A DNA stretch of 64,000 nt from Heliomicrobium gestii (GCF_009877435.1 NZ_WXEX01000010.1:62001-126000); one strand, 5' to 3'; numbered from the stretch's first letter, positions 45,683-56,123 are shown. Notes: generated by a model not told the origin, from the sequence alone. Program-made: numbers and translations.

Positions 45683-48463
45683 TTAGCGAGTCTTTTTCTC
45701 TAAGATTTCCAATGTCTCCCGGAGTCGACCCAACCGCTCCCCATAGCCATTCCAGTCACCCGCTTTCAGCCGCGCGTCAGCCTCGTCGTAGAGTTGACGC
45801 GCCCGGGCGGCCAGTTCGGCTACCGACGGTTCCGCAGCGCCCGGCGGCGCCGGCGGCTGGCCTGGCACGGCCGGCGGTGACCCCGGCTGGGTCGGCACGC
45901 CCTGACCGGGCGGTCTGGCGGCGGCGCCTTGGCCGAAGATCCGCTGCAGCGCCGTATCCAGGTTTTCTTCCATGACGACCCGCTCGCCGAAGACGACGAT
46001 GACGCGCCGCAGGGCCGGCAGGTTTCCTTGCTCCGATTGCAGGAAAAGGGGCTCGATATACAGGAGCGAGTCTCTGATCGGCAGGACCAACAGGTTACCC
46101 CGTACGACGGATGAGCCCTTCTGGTTCCACAAGGTCAGCTTTTGAGAAATCTCCGAGTCCTGATCGATGCGCGCCTCGATCTGGGCCGGGCCATAGACGA
46201 GTTCCTGTTTTGGGAAGGAGTAAACGAGGAGGTGTCCATAGTTGGCGCCATCGTTGCGAACAGCCATCCATGCAATCATGTTTGGCTTCTTCGACGGTGT
46301 AAAGGGGGTCATGAGGATGTACTCCGGCGTTGCCTGACCGGGCAGGCGCATCAGGGTGTAGTAGGGTTCAATCTCCTGCTGCTCCTTGTCGCTCGTTCGG
46401 GCCTTCGGGATGTTCCACTCATCCTCTTTGTTATAAAAGACGCCCGTGTCTTCCATATGATAAGTGGCATACACCCGCGACTGGATCTTAAACAGTTCTT
46501 CCGGATAGCGGACATGATCGCGCAAGACCGCCGGCATCTCCTCAAGGGGACGGAAAACGCCTGGAAAAATGGCCGCGTAGCTGCGAATGATCGGATCGTT
46601 GGGGTCATTGAGGTAGAAGGTCATCCGACCCGTATAGGCGTCCACAGTCGCCTTGACAGCGTTGCGGATGTAGTTGCCCGTGCCCTTGACCGGCTGGGAG
46701 AAGGGGTAGGCCTGGGTGACCGTGTAGGCGTCGGCCATCCAGACGAGCCGCCCATCCTGAATCACCAGGTAGGGGTCCTTGTCAAAACGCAGGAAGGGGG
46801 CCACCTTCTCCAGGCGATGCAGGACGTTTCGCTCCATGAGCAGGCGGCTTTCCGGCAAAATTTCTGAGGAGAGGAGCAGTTTCATGTCGCCGAAATAAAC
46901 GGCATAGACGAGTTTTTGCCAAAAGGAACCGACGGGCAAGCCGGCGTCCTCTTGATAGGTGGTGTACACGTTGTCATCGCCGGAAGGATAGTCAAACTCC
47001 TTCGTGGCCGTTTTGACGATAACATAATCGCCTTCCGTCTCGCCGAAATAGATCTCGGGACGAGTGATCGCCACGGAAGGGGATGCTGGTTTTGGAGGGA
47101 TGTCCTTTAAGAAAAACTTCGGCAGACCCTCAGAGGAGACCTCGTTGACAGGGCTCATGGTCGCTCCGTACCCATGGGTGTACAGCAAGCGCTTGTTGAT
47201 CCAGGTTTGAGCCGCTTCGGGCAGAGCCGATGGATCCAGTTCCCGCGCCGCCAGCATGACCTGGCGCTCGGCGCCGTCGATGCGGTAGCGGTCGATGTCG
47301 ATCCCCTTAAACTTGTAGTAGAGGCGAATCTCCTGCAGTTGGCTGTAGGTCTGCTGCAGGGGACGCCAATCCCAGAGGCGCACATTGCTCATCGTATCGC
47401 TGTTGGCGACGATGTCGGCGGCCGTCAGGTCGTTCTTGACGGAGAAGGGTTGAATCTGAATTCGATCCAGGTCAAAGGCGTGGCGGGTAAATTGGATATT
47501 CATGTCGATGTAGGGTTTTTCCATGACAAACTCGTTCGGTTCAACCTTGAACCGTTGGACCAATTCCGGATAGACGGCGCCCACCAGCAGCGACGCCGCG
47601 ACGAGCAGACCCACGCCGTAGGCGGCCCAACGGATGCGACGGCGAACGAGAGCGAAGACAAGCATGACTGCCGTGATCAGCGAGATCACCGAGAGGATCT
47701 GGTAAGCCGGCAGTTGGGCATGCACATCGGTGTAGCTGGCGCCGACGACGACGCCGCGTGGTGAATAGACCAGGTCATACATGTCCAAACGATAGCCGAA
47801 GGCCTTGATCAGGAAGTAGAGAGCGCCGATCCCAGCGAGATGGAAACGGGCCCGCGGCAGTTCTCCCCAACCGACCTTGCCAAATCCCAACGTATTGGCT
47901 GTCTGGTAGACGACAACCAGCATAATGGCGGTCACGACCAGCGTAAACTGGACGACGCCATAGATGAACTCCAATAAGGGCAGTTGAAAGACATAAAAGC
48001 CGACATCCAGTTGGAACAGGGGATCAGCGATGCCAAAATGCTCATTTTGCAGCGCCAGCAACAGTGTCTGCCAGCGGTTTTGGGCCAATTGGGACACAAG
48101 CAGCGCCGGCAACAGGCTGAGCAGCAGATAGAGGTACCCGATCTTCTCCGGCTTTATCCAATCGGCCAGCGCAAAGAGGCGCGGGTGTTCCTCCGCCGTC
48201 GTCCGGGCATACTGGAGCGCCTTATCGACGACGTTACGGGTCAGTCGCAGGTTTAGGTAAAAGAAGAGAAAGGCAAGCAGCCCGGCGCCGATGATCAGGC
48301 CCCAGTTGGTGGCGTAGCGGGTGAACCAAAGGTCGCCGAAACCCTCAGAACCAAACCAGCGCCACTCCACATAGAGGCGAAACAGCGCAGAGAGCAGCGG
48401 CACGAGAAAAAAGAGGACCGCTACGACAGCTGCGCCTCGAAAGCGGCGATTCTTCACGGTCAA
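45683..48463 (-). CDS. UPF0182 family membrane protein
   Basis: 926 residues: about seven membrane helices in the first 310 residues, then a large extracellular domain (ITRPEIYFGETEGDYVIVKT, YVSYGDM-like repeats) and a proline-rich linker (PPGQGVPTQPGSPPAVPGQP) before a short coiled C-terminus. This is the standard layout of the UPF0182/COG1615 family, found in actinobacteria, cyanobacteria and Firmicutes, function unknown. TTG 48463 has AAAGGGATG upstream. Appears to be its own transcription unit. Confidence 0.9.
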   Translation of the reverse strand: MTVKNRRFRGAAVVAVLFFLVPLLSALFRLYVEWRWFGSEGFGDLWFTRYATNWGLIIGAGLLAFLFFYLNLRLTRNVVDKALQYARTTAEEHPRLFALADWIKPEKIGYLYLLLSLLPALLVSQLAQNRWQTLLLALQNEHFGIADPLFQLDVGFYVFQLPLLEFIYGVVQFTLVVTAIMLVVVYQTANTLGFGKVGWGELPRARFHLAGIGALYFLIKAFGYRLDMYDLVYSPRGVVVGASYTDVHAQLPAYQILSVISLITAVMLVFALVRRRIRWAAYGVGLLVAASLLVGAVYPELVQRFKVEPNEFVMEKPYIDMNIQFTRHAFDLDRIQIQPFSVKNDLTAADIVANSDTMSNVRLWDWRPLQQTYSQLQEIRLYYKFKGIDIDRYRIDGAERQVMLAARELDPSALPEAAQTWINKRLLYTHGYGATMSPVNEVSSEGLPKFFLKDIPPKPASPSVAITRPEIYFGETEGDYVIVKTATKEFDYPSGDDNVYTTYQEDAGLPVGSFWQKLVYAVYFGDMKLLLSSEILPESRLLMERNVLHRLEKVAPFLRFDKDPYLVIQDGRLVWMADAYTVTQAYPFSQPVKGTGNYIRNAVKATVDAYTGRMTFYLNDPNDPIIRSYAAIFPGVFRPLEEMPAVLRDHVRYPEELFKIQSRVYATYHMEDTGVFYNKEDEWNIPKARTSDKEQQEIEPYYTLMRLPGQATPEYILMTPFTPSKKPNMIAWMAVRNDGANYGHLLVYSFPKQELVYGPAQIEARIDQDSEISQKLTLWNQKGSSVVRGNLLVLPIRDSLLYIEPLFLQSEQGNLPALRRVIVVFGERVVMEENLDTALQRIFGQGAAARPPGQGVPTQPGSPPAVPGQPPAPPGAAEPSVAELAARARQLYDEADARLKAGDWNGYGERLGRLRETLEILEKKTR

Positions 48464-48538
48464 GGGATCATCCCTTTCCTAGGAGTGGAAAATGGATGCC
48501 TTTGGACAGGCATCCATATCCGTTATTGTTTCATGAAA

Positions 48539-48970
48539 TTAGATTCCGTATACAGAGTCTTCCTTCAGCACGCCGACACCCTTCTCCAGCAGAACACGGA
48601 TGGCCTCATCAAGCCGTTCGACGCGGAAGATGACCAGCGCCTTGTCATTGGACTTTTGGGGCAGCGCGTAACAATACTCGATGTTGATTTCAGCGCCGGC
48701 CAAGATATCGAGGATTTCAGCGAGACCGCCGGGATGGTCAGGGATCTCCACGGCGATGACGGCCGTGTGACTGACGGTGAAACCGGATCGCTTCAACATC
48801 AGATAAGCGGCGTCCGGTTGATCGACGATCAACCGCAGGATGCCAAAATCGGTCGTGTCAGCGATAGAAAGGGCTCGGATATTGATCTTTTCCTGACGGA
48901 GCACCTTCGTCAGCATGGAAAGACGACCCGATTTATTTTCGAGAAAGACCGAGATCTGTTGCACCTTCAT
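48539..48970 (-). CDS. tandem ACT-domain protein
   Basis: 143 residues forming two ACT domains (KVQQISVFLENKSGRLSMLT and AVIAVEIPDHPGGLAEILDI). Proteins of this type bind amino acids and are regularly encoded beside phenylacetate-CoA ligases, as here; they may sense the aromatic substrate or an amino acid. ATG 48970 has GGGGGAGGG about eight bases upstream, and the gene starts 31 bases after paaK. Confidence 0.88.
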   Translation of the reverse strand: MKVQQISVFLENKSGRLSMLTKVLRQEKINIRALSIADTTDFGILRLIVDQPDAAYLMLKRSGFTVSHTAVIAVEIPDHPGGLAEILDILAGAEINIEYCYALPQKSNDKALVIFRVERLDEAIRVLLEKGVGVLKEDSVYGI

Positions 48971-49001
48971 AGGTTGACCCTCCCCCTTCACTGTATCAAT
49001 A

Positions 49002-50300
49002 TTATTTTTTCCGTCGATCGATGACCCGCTTGGCCTTGCCTTCGCTGCGTTCGATCGACTTGGGTTCGACGAGGCGGACATGCGCCGTTATTCCCAGCAG
49101 ACTTTCCAACTCCCGCTGAATCTTCCGTTCGATCTTTTCCAGGTTGCGCACCTCATCGGAGAAGAGTTTTTCCGAAACCTCCACCCATACCTCGAGGGTG
49201 TCCAGGGTGCCGACGCGATCGACGACGAGGACATAATGGGGCTCTGTCAGACCAAGTTTGAGCAGTACGCTTTCGACCTGGGACGGGAAGACGTTGACGC
49301 CACGGATGATGATCATGTCGTCGCTGCGCCCGCTGACTTTCTCCATGCGCACATGGGTTCGCCCGCAGGAACAGGGTTCGCCGTGCAACACCGAGATGTC
49401 GCGGGTGCGGTAGCGGATGACGGGGAAGCCTTCCTTGGTGATGGTGGTGAAGACAAGTTCCCCTTTTTCTCCGTAAGGCAGCGGCTCTTCGGTAACGGGA
49501 TCGATAATCTCGGGGATGAAGTGGTCTTCAAAAATATGTAAGCCGTTTTTCACGGGGCACTCGCTGGCGACACCGGGACCCATGACCTCGCTCAGGCCGT
49601 AGATGTCGATGGCCATGATCTGCAAGCGATACTCCAGTTCCCGCCGCATCTCTTCCGTCCAGGGTTCAGCGCCGAAGATGCCGGCTTTGAGGCGCAGCTT
49701 TTCCCGGGGGATCTTCATTTCCTTGATCGCCTCGGCAAGATACAGCGCATAGGAGGGCGTGCATGCCAAGTGGGTGGCGCCGAAATCCTGCATCAGCTTG
49801 ATTTGTCGCTGCGTGTTCCCGCCTGACATGGGAACGACGGTGGCGCCCAGCTTTTCCGTGCCGTAATGGATTCCGAGACCACCGGTGAACAGGCCGTATC
49901 CGTAGCTCACCTGCACGACCGAATCGGCATCCGCGCCGGCGCAGGACAGTGTGCGGGCGATCAGTTCAGACCATGTGTCCAGGTCTTTGCGGGTATACCC
50001 GACGACGATCGGATTGCCCGTCGTGCCGGAAGAGGCGTGAACGCGGACGATCTCCCGCATGGGCGCTGCGAAGAGACCGTAGGGATAATGGTCGCGCAGG
50101 TCTTGTTTTACCGTAAAGGGCAAGCGACGCAGATCCTCAAGACTGCGAACGTCCCTGGGGGTCAGGTCGGCTGCCTGCATCTTTTCCCGGTAAGCCGGAA
50201 CATTGTGATAGACCCGCTCCACGACGGCCTTCAGCCGTTGGAGCTGCAGCGCCGCCAACTCATTGCGCGATAAGGTTTCCATCGGTCGATTCCAGATCAT
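49002..50300 (-). CDS. paaK: phenylacetate--CoA ligase
   Basis: Adenylate-forming enzyme that activates phenylacetate or a related aryl acid to its CoA ester. 432 residues with the AMP-binding loop [15 protein letters not shown], the A5-type [16 protein letters not shown], and [10 protein letters not shown] / [21 protein letters not shown]. In anaerobic Firmicutes this enzyme often acts in aromatic amino acid turnover (for example of phenylacetate or indoleacetate). Operon with the ACT gene. GAGGAGAG precedes ATG. Confidence 0.92.
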   Translation of the reverse strand: MIWNRPMETLSRNELAALQLQRLKAVVERVYHNVPAYREKMQAADLTPRDVRSLEDLRRLPFTVKQDLRDHYPYGLFAAPMREIVRVHASSGTTGNPIVVGYTRKDLDTWSELIARTLSCAGADADSVVQVSYGYGLFTGGLGIHYGTEKLGATVVPMSGGNTQRQIKLMQDFGATHLACTPSYALYLAEAIKEMKIPREKLRLKAGIFGAEPWTEEMRRELEYRLQIMAIDIYGLSEVMGPGVASECPVKNGLHIFEDHFIPEIIDPVTEEPLPYGEKGELVFTTITKEGFPVIRYRTRDISVLHGEPCSCGRTHVRMEKVSGRSDDMIIIRGVNVFPSQVESVLLKLGLTEPHYVLVVDRVGTLDTLEVWVEVSEKLFSDEVRNLEKIERKIQRELESLLGITAHVRLVEPKSIERSEGKAKRVIDRRKK

Positions 50301-50343
50301 GGGCCACTCTCCTCAGCTCGTCATTTTTATGTACTTGTTTTAT

Positions 50344-51348
50344 CTATGATGGTTTGGCGGCTGCCAGCCGCTCAAAGGCAAGCAGTTGTTCACGGGTGCC
50401 GAAGAGGATGACCATATCCTGGTTCTCTAGCCTTTCCGTCCCCTGCGGATTTGAGATCAGTTGGCGACCTCGGTAGATGGCCACCACCATGGCCCCCGTT
50501 TCCTCACGGATGCGCGCCTCGGCCAAGGTTTTGCCGATCAGCGGAGATATGGCTTCTAGGACCAATTCCTCCATACTGAATTCAAACTCCCTGTCGTGGA
50601 GGACGGTATCGACATAATCGACGCTCACCGGCTTGAGGATCGACAGGGCCATCCGCTTTCCGCCGATCACGGCGGGCGAGACGACCTTGTCGGCGCCGGC
50701 GCGGCGGAGCTTGCCTTCCGATTCTAACCGATCAGCGCGGGCGACCACAAGGATGTCTGACTTGATCCCCTTGGCCGTCAGGGTGATGAAGACGTTATCG
50801 GCATCGGTGGGTAAGGCGGCCACGACGCCGCGCGCCCGTTCAATCCCCGCCTCGCGCAACACATCGTCATCGAGGGCGTCGCCCATGACGTAGAGGAACT
50901 TGCCGTAGACATACTTCTCCAGCACTTCCTCGCGGGAATCGACGACCACAAAGGGGACGTTTTCGCGAGACAGTTGTTCGGCCACCTGCCAGCCGACACG
51001 GCCGGCGCCGCAGACGATGATATGGTTGTCCAGTTTGGCGATCTTGTTTTTCATGGCGCGCCTCCCCCAAAGATTAGCCAGTCGCCCTTCCACGACAGAG
51101 CCAGCGATGATGCCGATGGCATAGGCGACAATGCCGACACCAAGGGGCATGATGGCAAGCAGAAAAATCTGGCCGGCCGTCGTTTTTGGGAGGCGGTCGC
51201 CATAACCGACGGTCAAGAGGGTCGTTTCCGTCAGCCAGGCCGCGTCAAGGACACCGAATTCCTTTTCGAAAAACAGGATCCCTACCGTTCCAAAGACCAA
51301 AAAACCGACGATCGAAAGGGTCGCCCATTTTATCTGGCGCGATTCCAC
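50344..51348 (-). CDS. potassium channel with RCK (TrkA) domain
   Basis: 334 residues. Two membrane helices surround a pore with selectivity filter TVGYGD (about 46-51); the cytoplasmic part has an RCK N domain (IIVCGAGRVGWQVAEQL, NAD- or ligand-binding glycine loop) and an RCK C domain (ISPLIGKTLAEARIREETGAM). This is an MthK/Kch-like gated channel. GTG 51348 has no strong ribosome site and is seven bases from the end of the upstream gene, so it is probably translationally coupled. Confidence 0.92.
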   Translation of the reverse strand: MESRQIKWATLSIVGFLVFGTVGILFFEKEFGVLDAAWLTETTLLTVGYGDRLPKTTAGQIFLLAIMPLGVGIVAYAIGIIAGSVVEGRLANLWGRRAMKNKIAKLDNHIIVCGAGRVGWQVAEQLSRENVPFVVVDSREEVLEKYVYGKFLYVMGDALDDDVLREAGIERARGVVAALPTDADNVFITLTAKGIKSDILVVARADRLESEGKLRRAGADKVVSPAVIGGKRMALSILKPVSVDYVDTVLHDREFEFSMEELVLEAISPLIGKTLAEARIREETGAMVVAIYRGRQLISNPQGTERLENQDMVILFGTREQLLAFERLAAAKPS

Positions 51349-51355
51349 GAGTCAA

Positions 51356-52213
51356 TCACACTCCGGCGGCTTGTCGCGACTGTCTGGCCATCGCCATGGC
51401 CCGGTCCAGTTGCGGCATTACCCAATCAGGGATGGAAACGCTCCCCGGTTTGAAAGGCGCAAAGGGGCCGTGGTAATCGGTCCCTCCGGTCATGACCAGT
51501 TTTTTAGCTTCGGCGATGCGCCGGTATTCACGAACCCACTGCTCCCGGTGGGGGCCATAGTAGCCATAAAAGACTTCCAGCCCCACATGGGGACGACGCA
51601 GCAATTCCGGCAACAGTGACTGTGTGTGAATCAGGCCCGGGTGGGCCACAACGGGCACTCCGCCAGCCGCTCGGATCAACTCGACTCCCTGATCAAAGCT
51701 GTTGGCATCGTATTCCACATGAGCCAGTCCTTCCCGCGAGAGATAGCGGCCGATGAACTCGGGTGCGGGATGGGTCAACAGGCCGCCCAGGTGAAGGGCA
51801 TGGACGATATGGCCCTTGCTGATGGCGCCATGGGGATGGGCGAGGGCCGCTACATCGTCCCAGGCCAGGGGGATGCCAAGGTTTTGCAGGTTCCGCACCG
51901 TCTGCTCGGCCACCACATTGCGCGCTTGGCGGAGTTCCGCCAGGCGCATCAGGAAGGGACGATCCGTCAGATCCATGCCGTACCCAAGCAGATGGATCTC
52001 TTCGCCTGCATAGGTCACCAGCAGTTCCACACCCGGGATGACGCGAATCCCCTGCTCCTCCGCGGCGTCGGCGATATCGAGGCAACCCTCGATCGATTCA
52101 TGATCGGTAATCGACAGGGTCGTTACACCGGCCGTAACAGCCATTTGAAGCAGTTCCAAGGGTGTGTGCAATCCGTCGGAGACTGTTGTATGCAGATGGA
52201 GGTCGATGGTCAT
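51356..52213 (-). CDS. PHP-domain phosphoesterase (RNase AM/TrpH-like)
   Basis: 285-residue metal-dependent phosphoesterase of the PHP family: HLHTTVSDG, SITDHESIEG, PGVELLV, VVAHPGL and GGTDYHGP supply the metal ligands in order. The nearest characterised relative by layout is RNase AM (TrpH/YciV), which degrades 5'-monophosphorylated short RNA and 5'-3' phosphoadenosine species. ATG 52213 has AGGGGAAAAG upstream. Co-directional with the channel gene. Confidence 0.88.
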   Translation of the reverse strand: MTIDLHLHTTVSDGLHTPLELLQMAVTAGVTTLSITDHESIEGCLDIADAAEEQGIRVIPGVELLVTYAGEEIHLLGYGMDLTDRPFLMRLAELRQARNVVAEQTVRNLQNLGIPLAWDDVAALAHPHGAISKGHIVHALHLGGLLTHPAPEFIGRYLSREGLAHVEYDANSFDQGVELIRAAGGVPVVAHPGLIHTQSLLPELLRRPHVGLEVFYGYYGPHREQWVREYRRIAEAKKLVMTGGTDYHGPFAPFKPGSVSIPDWVMPQLDRAMAMARQSRQAAGV

Positions 52214-52309
52214 AGGCTTTTCCCCTGTCGCCGCGTTTTCCTTGATATATTCCCTATGGATGAGAAAAACACCTTTTTTCATAACCCAAAAACCAGTAAA
52301 GACGATAAA

Positions 52310-52355
52310 GGGAGCCGCAGGGCAGGCTCTTCCTGCTCCATGCGGCCCCCCATTG
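52310..52355 (-). terminator. terminator of the EF-G-like gene
   Basis: Minus strand GGGGGCCGCA pairs with TGCGGCTCCC around GGAGCAGGAAGAGCCTGCC, which itself has a hairpin GCAGG/CCTGC; a short TTTAT follows. Moderate terminator. Confidence 0.55.
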
Positions 52356-52378
52356 CGATTTAATCGGTCATTCGCGGC

Positions 52379-54409
52379 TCAGTGATTGTTCTTGCGGGCG
52401 GCTTCAATAATCGTCTGGGCCATCCGCGGGGGAACCTCCTGATAGGAGTGGAACTCGGCCTGGTAGCTGCCGCGGCCATGGGTGATCGCTTGCAGTTGCA
52501 ACGGGAACTGGATCAATTCCTGCTGGGGAACGAGGGCCTGGATGAGTTGCCGGTTCCCCACCATCTCGCTGCCGAGGACCCGGCCGCGTCGGCCGTTCAG
52601 ATCGCCCAGGATATCGCCCAGATAGTACTCCGGCACGTTGATCTCCACCTGCATCACCGGTTCTAGCAGGTACGGTTCAGCCATCTCCATGCCTTTTTTG
52701 AAAGCGATATGGGCCGCCATCTTAAAGGATAGTTCCGAGGAGTCGACGGGATGGTAGGAACCGTCGACGAGGTTCACCTTGATGTTCGTCACCGGATATC
52801 CGGCAAGCGCCCCCTCCAGGAGGCTCTCGCGAACACCCTTCTCGACGGCGGGGATGAAGTTTTTCGGCACCACACCGCCGAAGATGGATTCGGCGAATTC
52901 AAAGTCCCCGTTATGCTTCGGCTCCATGACCAGCCAGACATGGCCGTACTGGCCATGGCCGCCAGTCTGTTTCTTGTGTTTCCCTTCAGCCTTGGCCGAC
53001 TTGCGGACCGACTCCCGGTAGGGAATCTTGGGCCAACTGGTGGTCACATTGACGCCGTACTTGCGTTGCAGCCGCTCGACACACACCTCCATGTGCAGGG
53101 TGCCCATGCCGGTGAGGATCGTCTCTTTCGTCTCTGTGTTCCGGTGGATCTTGAGGCAAGGTTCCTCCTCTAAAAGGCGCTGCAGGCTGCCGCCCAGTTT
53201 GTCTTCATCGGCCTTGGTGGCGGGATGGAAAGCCATGGACAGGCTGGGATGAGGGAATTCGATCAAGGGCAGCGGCTCAATGGCGGCGCCTTTGACCAAC
53301 AAGGTGTCCCCGGTGTGGGTATGTTGCAGTTTGACCAGAGCGACGATCTCACCAGGACCGGCGACGTCGGAAGGTTGTTGACTTTTGCCGGTCATAAACA
53401 GCGGCGACGCCGGTTTTTCCTCTTTTTGACTCGTGCCGTTATAGAGCGGCGTATCGCCGCGCAACATTCCCTGGTAAATGCGGACAAAGTTGACTTTGCC
53501 AAGGTAGGGATCGATGACAGTCTTGAAGACTTGCGCCTTCAGGGGCGCGCCGGGCGCCGGTTCCTGTCCCCCCTCATCGAGGGGCGCCGGCAACAGGGCC
53601 GCCAGTTCGTCGAGCAACCCCTTCATCGTGCTGTCGGCACTGGCGGCTCCGCCCAGAACGGGGACAACTTTGCCGGCCTTCACGGCGGCGGACAATGCCG
53701 GTCGCAGCTCTTCCAGGGCGATCTCTTCGCCGTCCAGGTAGCGCATCATCAGTTCTTCATCGATCTCGACGATCGCTTCGACCAATTTGTCGCGCCAGCT
53801 TTTTATGCTGTCCTCTTCTTCCGTGGACAAAGCCGGCATATCTTTGACCTTAGGACTGGCGGGAAAAAAGGCGTCATCGAGGATGTTGACCATCCCCTGC
53901 CACTGCGGAGCAGCGCCGACAGGCCAATGCAGCGGCAGGATCTGCGCTCCGCCCAGTTCCCGCAACTGTTCCAGGGCTTTGCCAAAATTCGCGTTTTCAC
54001 GATCTAGTTTATTGATAAATACGACAGGGATACGCCCTTTATCTTGGATCAAGCGCCATGTCGTTTCCGTCTGCACCTGAACGCCGCTGACGCCGCAGAC
54101 GACGAGCAAGGACCCCTCAGCGACAGAAACGGCGCCGACAACCTCTCCAAAAAAGTCGCTGTATCCCGGTGTATCGATGATATTCAGTTTCGTCCCGAGC
54201 CATTTGATCGGCGCCATGGCTGCCTGTATGCTAACTTTTCGCTTCGTCTCCTCGGGCAGGTAATCAGTCGTTGTGTTGCCATCCTCGACTCGACCTTTCC
54301 GGTTGACGAGCCCCGCGTTGAACAGCATCGATTCCACCAAAGAGGTTTTCCCTGCGCCGGTATGGGCGAGAACAGCGATGTTGCGTATGGATTCTCTCGG
54401 TGTCGTCAA
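52379..54409 (-). CDS. EF-G paralogue (FusA2-type GTPase)
   Basis: 676-residue translational GTPase with all EF-G domains. The P-loop is AHTGAGKTS and switch II reads DTPGYSDF: the His that activates GTP hydrolysis in canonical EF-G (DTPGH) is Tyr. NKLD replaces NKMD. This is typical of the second EF-G-like group in Firmicutes and mycobacteria, which is not the main elongation factor and whose role (ribosome rescue, stress) is unsettled. TTG 54409 has AAGGAGGG eight bases upstream. No ribosomal genes are nearby. Confidence 0.9.
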   Translation of the reverse strand: MTTPRESIRNIAVLAHTGAGKTSLVESMLFNAGLVNRKGRVEDGNTTTDYLPEETKRKVSIQAAMAPIKWLGTKLNIIDTPGYSDFFGEVVGAVSVAEGSLLVVCGVSGVQVQTETTWRLIQDKGRIPVVFINKLDRENANFGKALEQLRELGGAQILPLHWPVGAAPQWQGMVNILDDAFFPASPKVKDMPALSTEEEDSIKSWRDKLVEAIVEIDEELMMRYLDGEEIALEELRPALSAAVKAGKVVPVLGGAASADSTMKGLLDELAALLPAPLDEGGQEPAPGAPLKAQVFKTVIDPYLGKVNFVRIYQGMLRGDTPLYNGTSQKEEKPASPLFMTGKSQQPSDVAGPGEIVALVKLQHTHTGDTLLVKGAAIEPLPLIEFPHPSLSMAFHPATKADEDKLGGSLQRLLEEEPCLKIHRNTETKETILTGMGTLHMEVCVERLQRKYGVNVTTSWPKIPYRESVRKSAKAEGKHKKQTGGHGQYGHVWLVMEPKHNGDFEFAESIFGGVVPKNFIPAVEKGVRESLLEGALAGYPVTNIKVNLVDGSYHPVDSSELSFKMAAHIAFKKGMEMAEPYLLEPVMQVEINVPEYYLGDILGDLNGRRGRVLGSEMVGNRQLIQALVPQQELIQFPLQLQAITHGRGSYQAEFHSYQEVPPRMAQTIIEAARKNNH

Positions 54410-54521
54410 ACTGGAACCCTCCTTCGCTAGCGATAATTCGAACTATTTATTAATTACACGTTAAACCATAAAAATCCTTTTCACTTTTGCAGGAACATAC
54501 TGAATTTTTAGGAGGTGGACC

Positions 54522-56093
54522 ATGACCACCGCCTTGACCTACGGAACGTTAGTCCTATTGGCGGCGACACTGTTGAACCGCTTGCTTTCCTTTTATAACC
54601 AGATCGTTCTCATGAAATACATCGGCGCCGAAACGGTCGGTCTCTTCCAGATGATCTACCCTGTCTACATCTTATTGCTGGTGGCGGCCACCTTTGGCAT
54701 CCCCGTGGCGTTGACCAAGAGGATCGCCGAAGAAGCCGCCTACAGTCGATGGGGCAATGTCCGGCAACTGATGCAGATCTCCCTCCTCCTGCTGGCGGCC
54801 GGCGGTACGTTGTTGACATTGGCGGCGCTATTTTTCTCCCCCGCTCTCGTGGCTGATGATCGGGCGACGGCGGCGTTCTGGCCCCTCCTGCCCAGCATCC
54901 TGCTGATCTGTTTCGCTTCGGCCCTTCGTTCCTTCTGCCAGGGGATGCAGGAGATGATGCCCACGTCGATCGCCTCCTTTGCCGAACAAGTGGTGCGCAT
55001 CGTCAGCGGCCTTTCCCTCGCCCTGGCGCTGCTGCCTCGAGGCGCCGGTTGGGCCGCGGCCGGCATGTCCTGGGGGATCACCCTTGGAGAACTCTGCGGT
55101 CTGCTCACCCTGCTCCTCCTCTCCAGCCCTCTCTTCTTCAGCCGCCTCAAGCTTTTTTGGGCGAACCGGCGCGCGCGCGCTACGATCGGCGCCGCCCAGG
55201 CGCTGCGTTCGCTCTGGCCGGTGGCCGCTCCCGTAGCCGCCTCCCGAATCGTTTCCTGTCTGATCATGGGGCTCGACGCCTACCTGATCCCGCGTGTCCT
55301 CCAGCAATCGGGCCTGACATCAGCAGAGGCGACAGTTGCCTTTGGCAGCCTCGTCGGCGGACTCGTTCCCCTGATCGCTATTCCCGCCGTATTTACGGCA
55401 CCCCTCTCTGTCAGCCTTGTGCCTGGCATTGCCGAGAGTTGGGCCCTTCGGCAAGAACGAACGGTGCGCTACCGCTCTGTCAAGGCCTTGCGTCTGACGG
55501 CGGTGATCGGCTGGCCGGCGGCGGTGCTGCTCGCCTTGATCGGCGACCGGTTTGCGGCGCTCTTTTTTGGGCTGGCCCACATGGGCGATACGCTGCATAT
55601 CTTGGCCTGGGGCGCCCCCTTCCTCTACCTGCAAAGCACGACAAGCGGGATACTGCAAGGGTTGGGAATGGTCGTTTTTCCGCTCTTTGTGACTGTGGCC
55701 ACATCGCTGCTTCGCATCGCTGTTTTTCTTTCTTTCGCCACATCGCCTTCTGTCGGCCTGGATGGCGTCGCCTTCGGCTTCACCTTGTCCAATGTCCTGG
55801 CCGCCTTGTTGCACCTGTACTGGTTTCACCAGCGCCTCGGGCTTACGGGACGGGAACTGGCTTCTTTCCTGCTGCCGCTCCCCGCTGCCCTTGTGCTGGG
55901 CGCCGGCCTCTGGGTTGGCCTACCGGTCGTCGCATGCTTTGGATTGCAGGAGGCGATCGCCTTGGTGCCCGTGGTCACCCTTTCGACCATTCTCTACCTC
56001 GGCGCGTTGGCCGCTTACGGTGGACTGACAGCGGCTGATCTGCGAACCTTTCCGGGGGGGAACCGACTGCTTGGTTGGATCCGTAAAAAATAA
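54522..56093 (+). CDS. spoVB: stage V sporulation protein B-like lipid flippase
   Basis: 523-residue MOP/PST-type membrane protein with about 14 helices, rich in Leu/Ala. The start (FYNQIVLMKYIGAETVGLFQM) and GIPVALTKRIAEEAA match SpoVB, a MurJ-family flippase needed for spore cortex peptidoglycan, but vegetative roles of the family (for example in polysaccharide export) are possible. TTAGGAGGTGG precedes ATG. Followed by a SASP gene, supporting a sporulation context. Confidence 0.88.
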   Translation: MTTALTYGTLVLLAATLLNRLLSFYNQIVLMKYIGAETVGLFQMIYPVYILLLVAATFGIPVALTKRIAEEAAYSRWGNVRQLMQISLLLLAAGGTLLTLAALFFSPALVADDRATAAFWPLLPSILLICFASALRSFCQGMQEMMPTSIASFAEQVVRIVSGLSLALALLPRGAGWAAAGMSWGITLGELCGLLTLLLLSSPLFFSRLKLFWANRRARATIGAAQALRSLWPVAAPVAASRIVSCLIMGLDAYLIPRVLQQSGLTSAEATVAFGSLVGGLVPLIAIPAVFTAPLSVSLVPGIAESWALRQERTVRYRSVKALRLTAVIGWPAAVLLALIGDRFAALFFGLAHMGDTLHILAWGAPFLYLQSTTSGILQGLGMVVFPLFVTVATSLLRIAVFLSFATSPSVGLDGVAFGFTLSNVLAALLHLYWFHQRLGLTGRELASFLLPLPAALVLGAGLWVGLPVVACFGLQEAIALVPVVTLSTILYLGALAAYGGLTAADLRTFPGGNRLLGWIRKK

Positions 56094-56094
56094 G

Positions 56095-56123
56095 CAGGCG
56101 CCTGTAAAAGTGGAGGCGCCTGC
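56095..56123. repeat. inverted repeat after spoVB
   Basis: GCAGGCGCCT and AGGCGCCTGC are perfect 10-base arms with a 9-base loop. No T-run follows on the plus strand; on the minus strand it would meet TTATTTTTTA. It may be an inefficient terminator. Confidence 0.6.

Noticed and set aside
53225-54007. 260-codon open frame antisense to the EF-G-like gene
   Set aside because: Lies inside the well-supported EF-G paralogue and lacks a ribosome site.
55049-56038. 329-codon frame overlapping spoVB in another frame
   Set aside because: Arg/Pro-rich out-of-frame translation of a membrane protein gene; the spoVB frame has the signature sequence and ribosome site.
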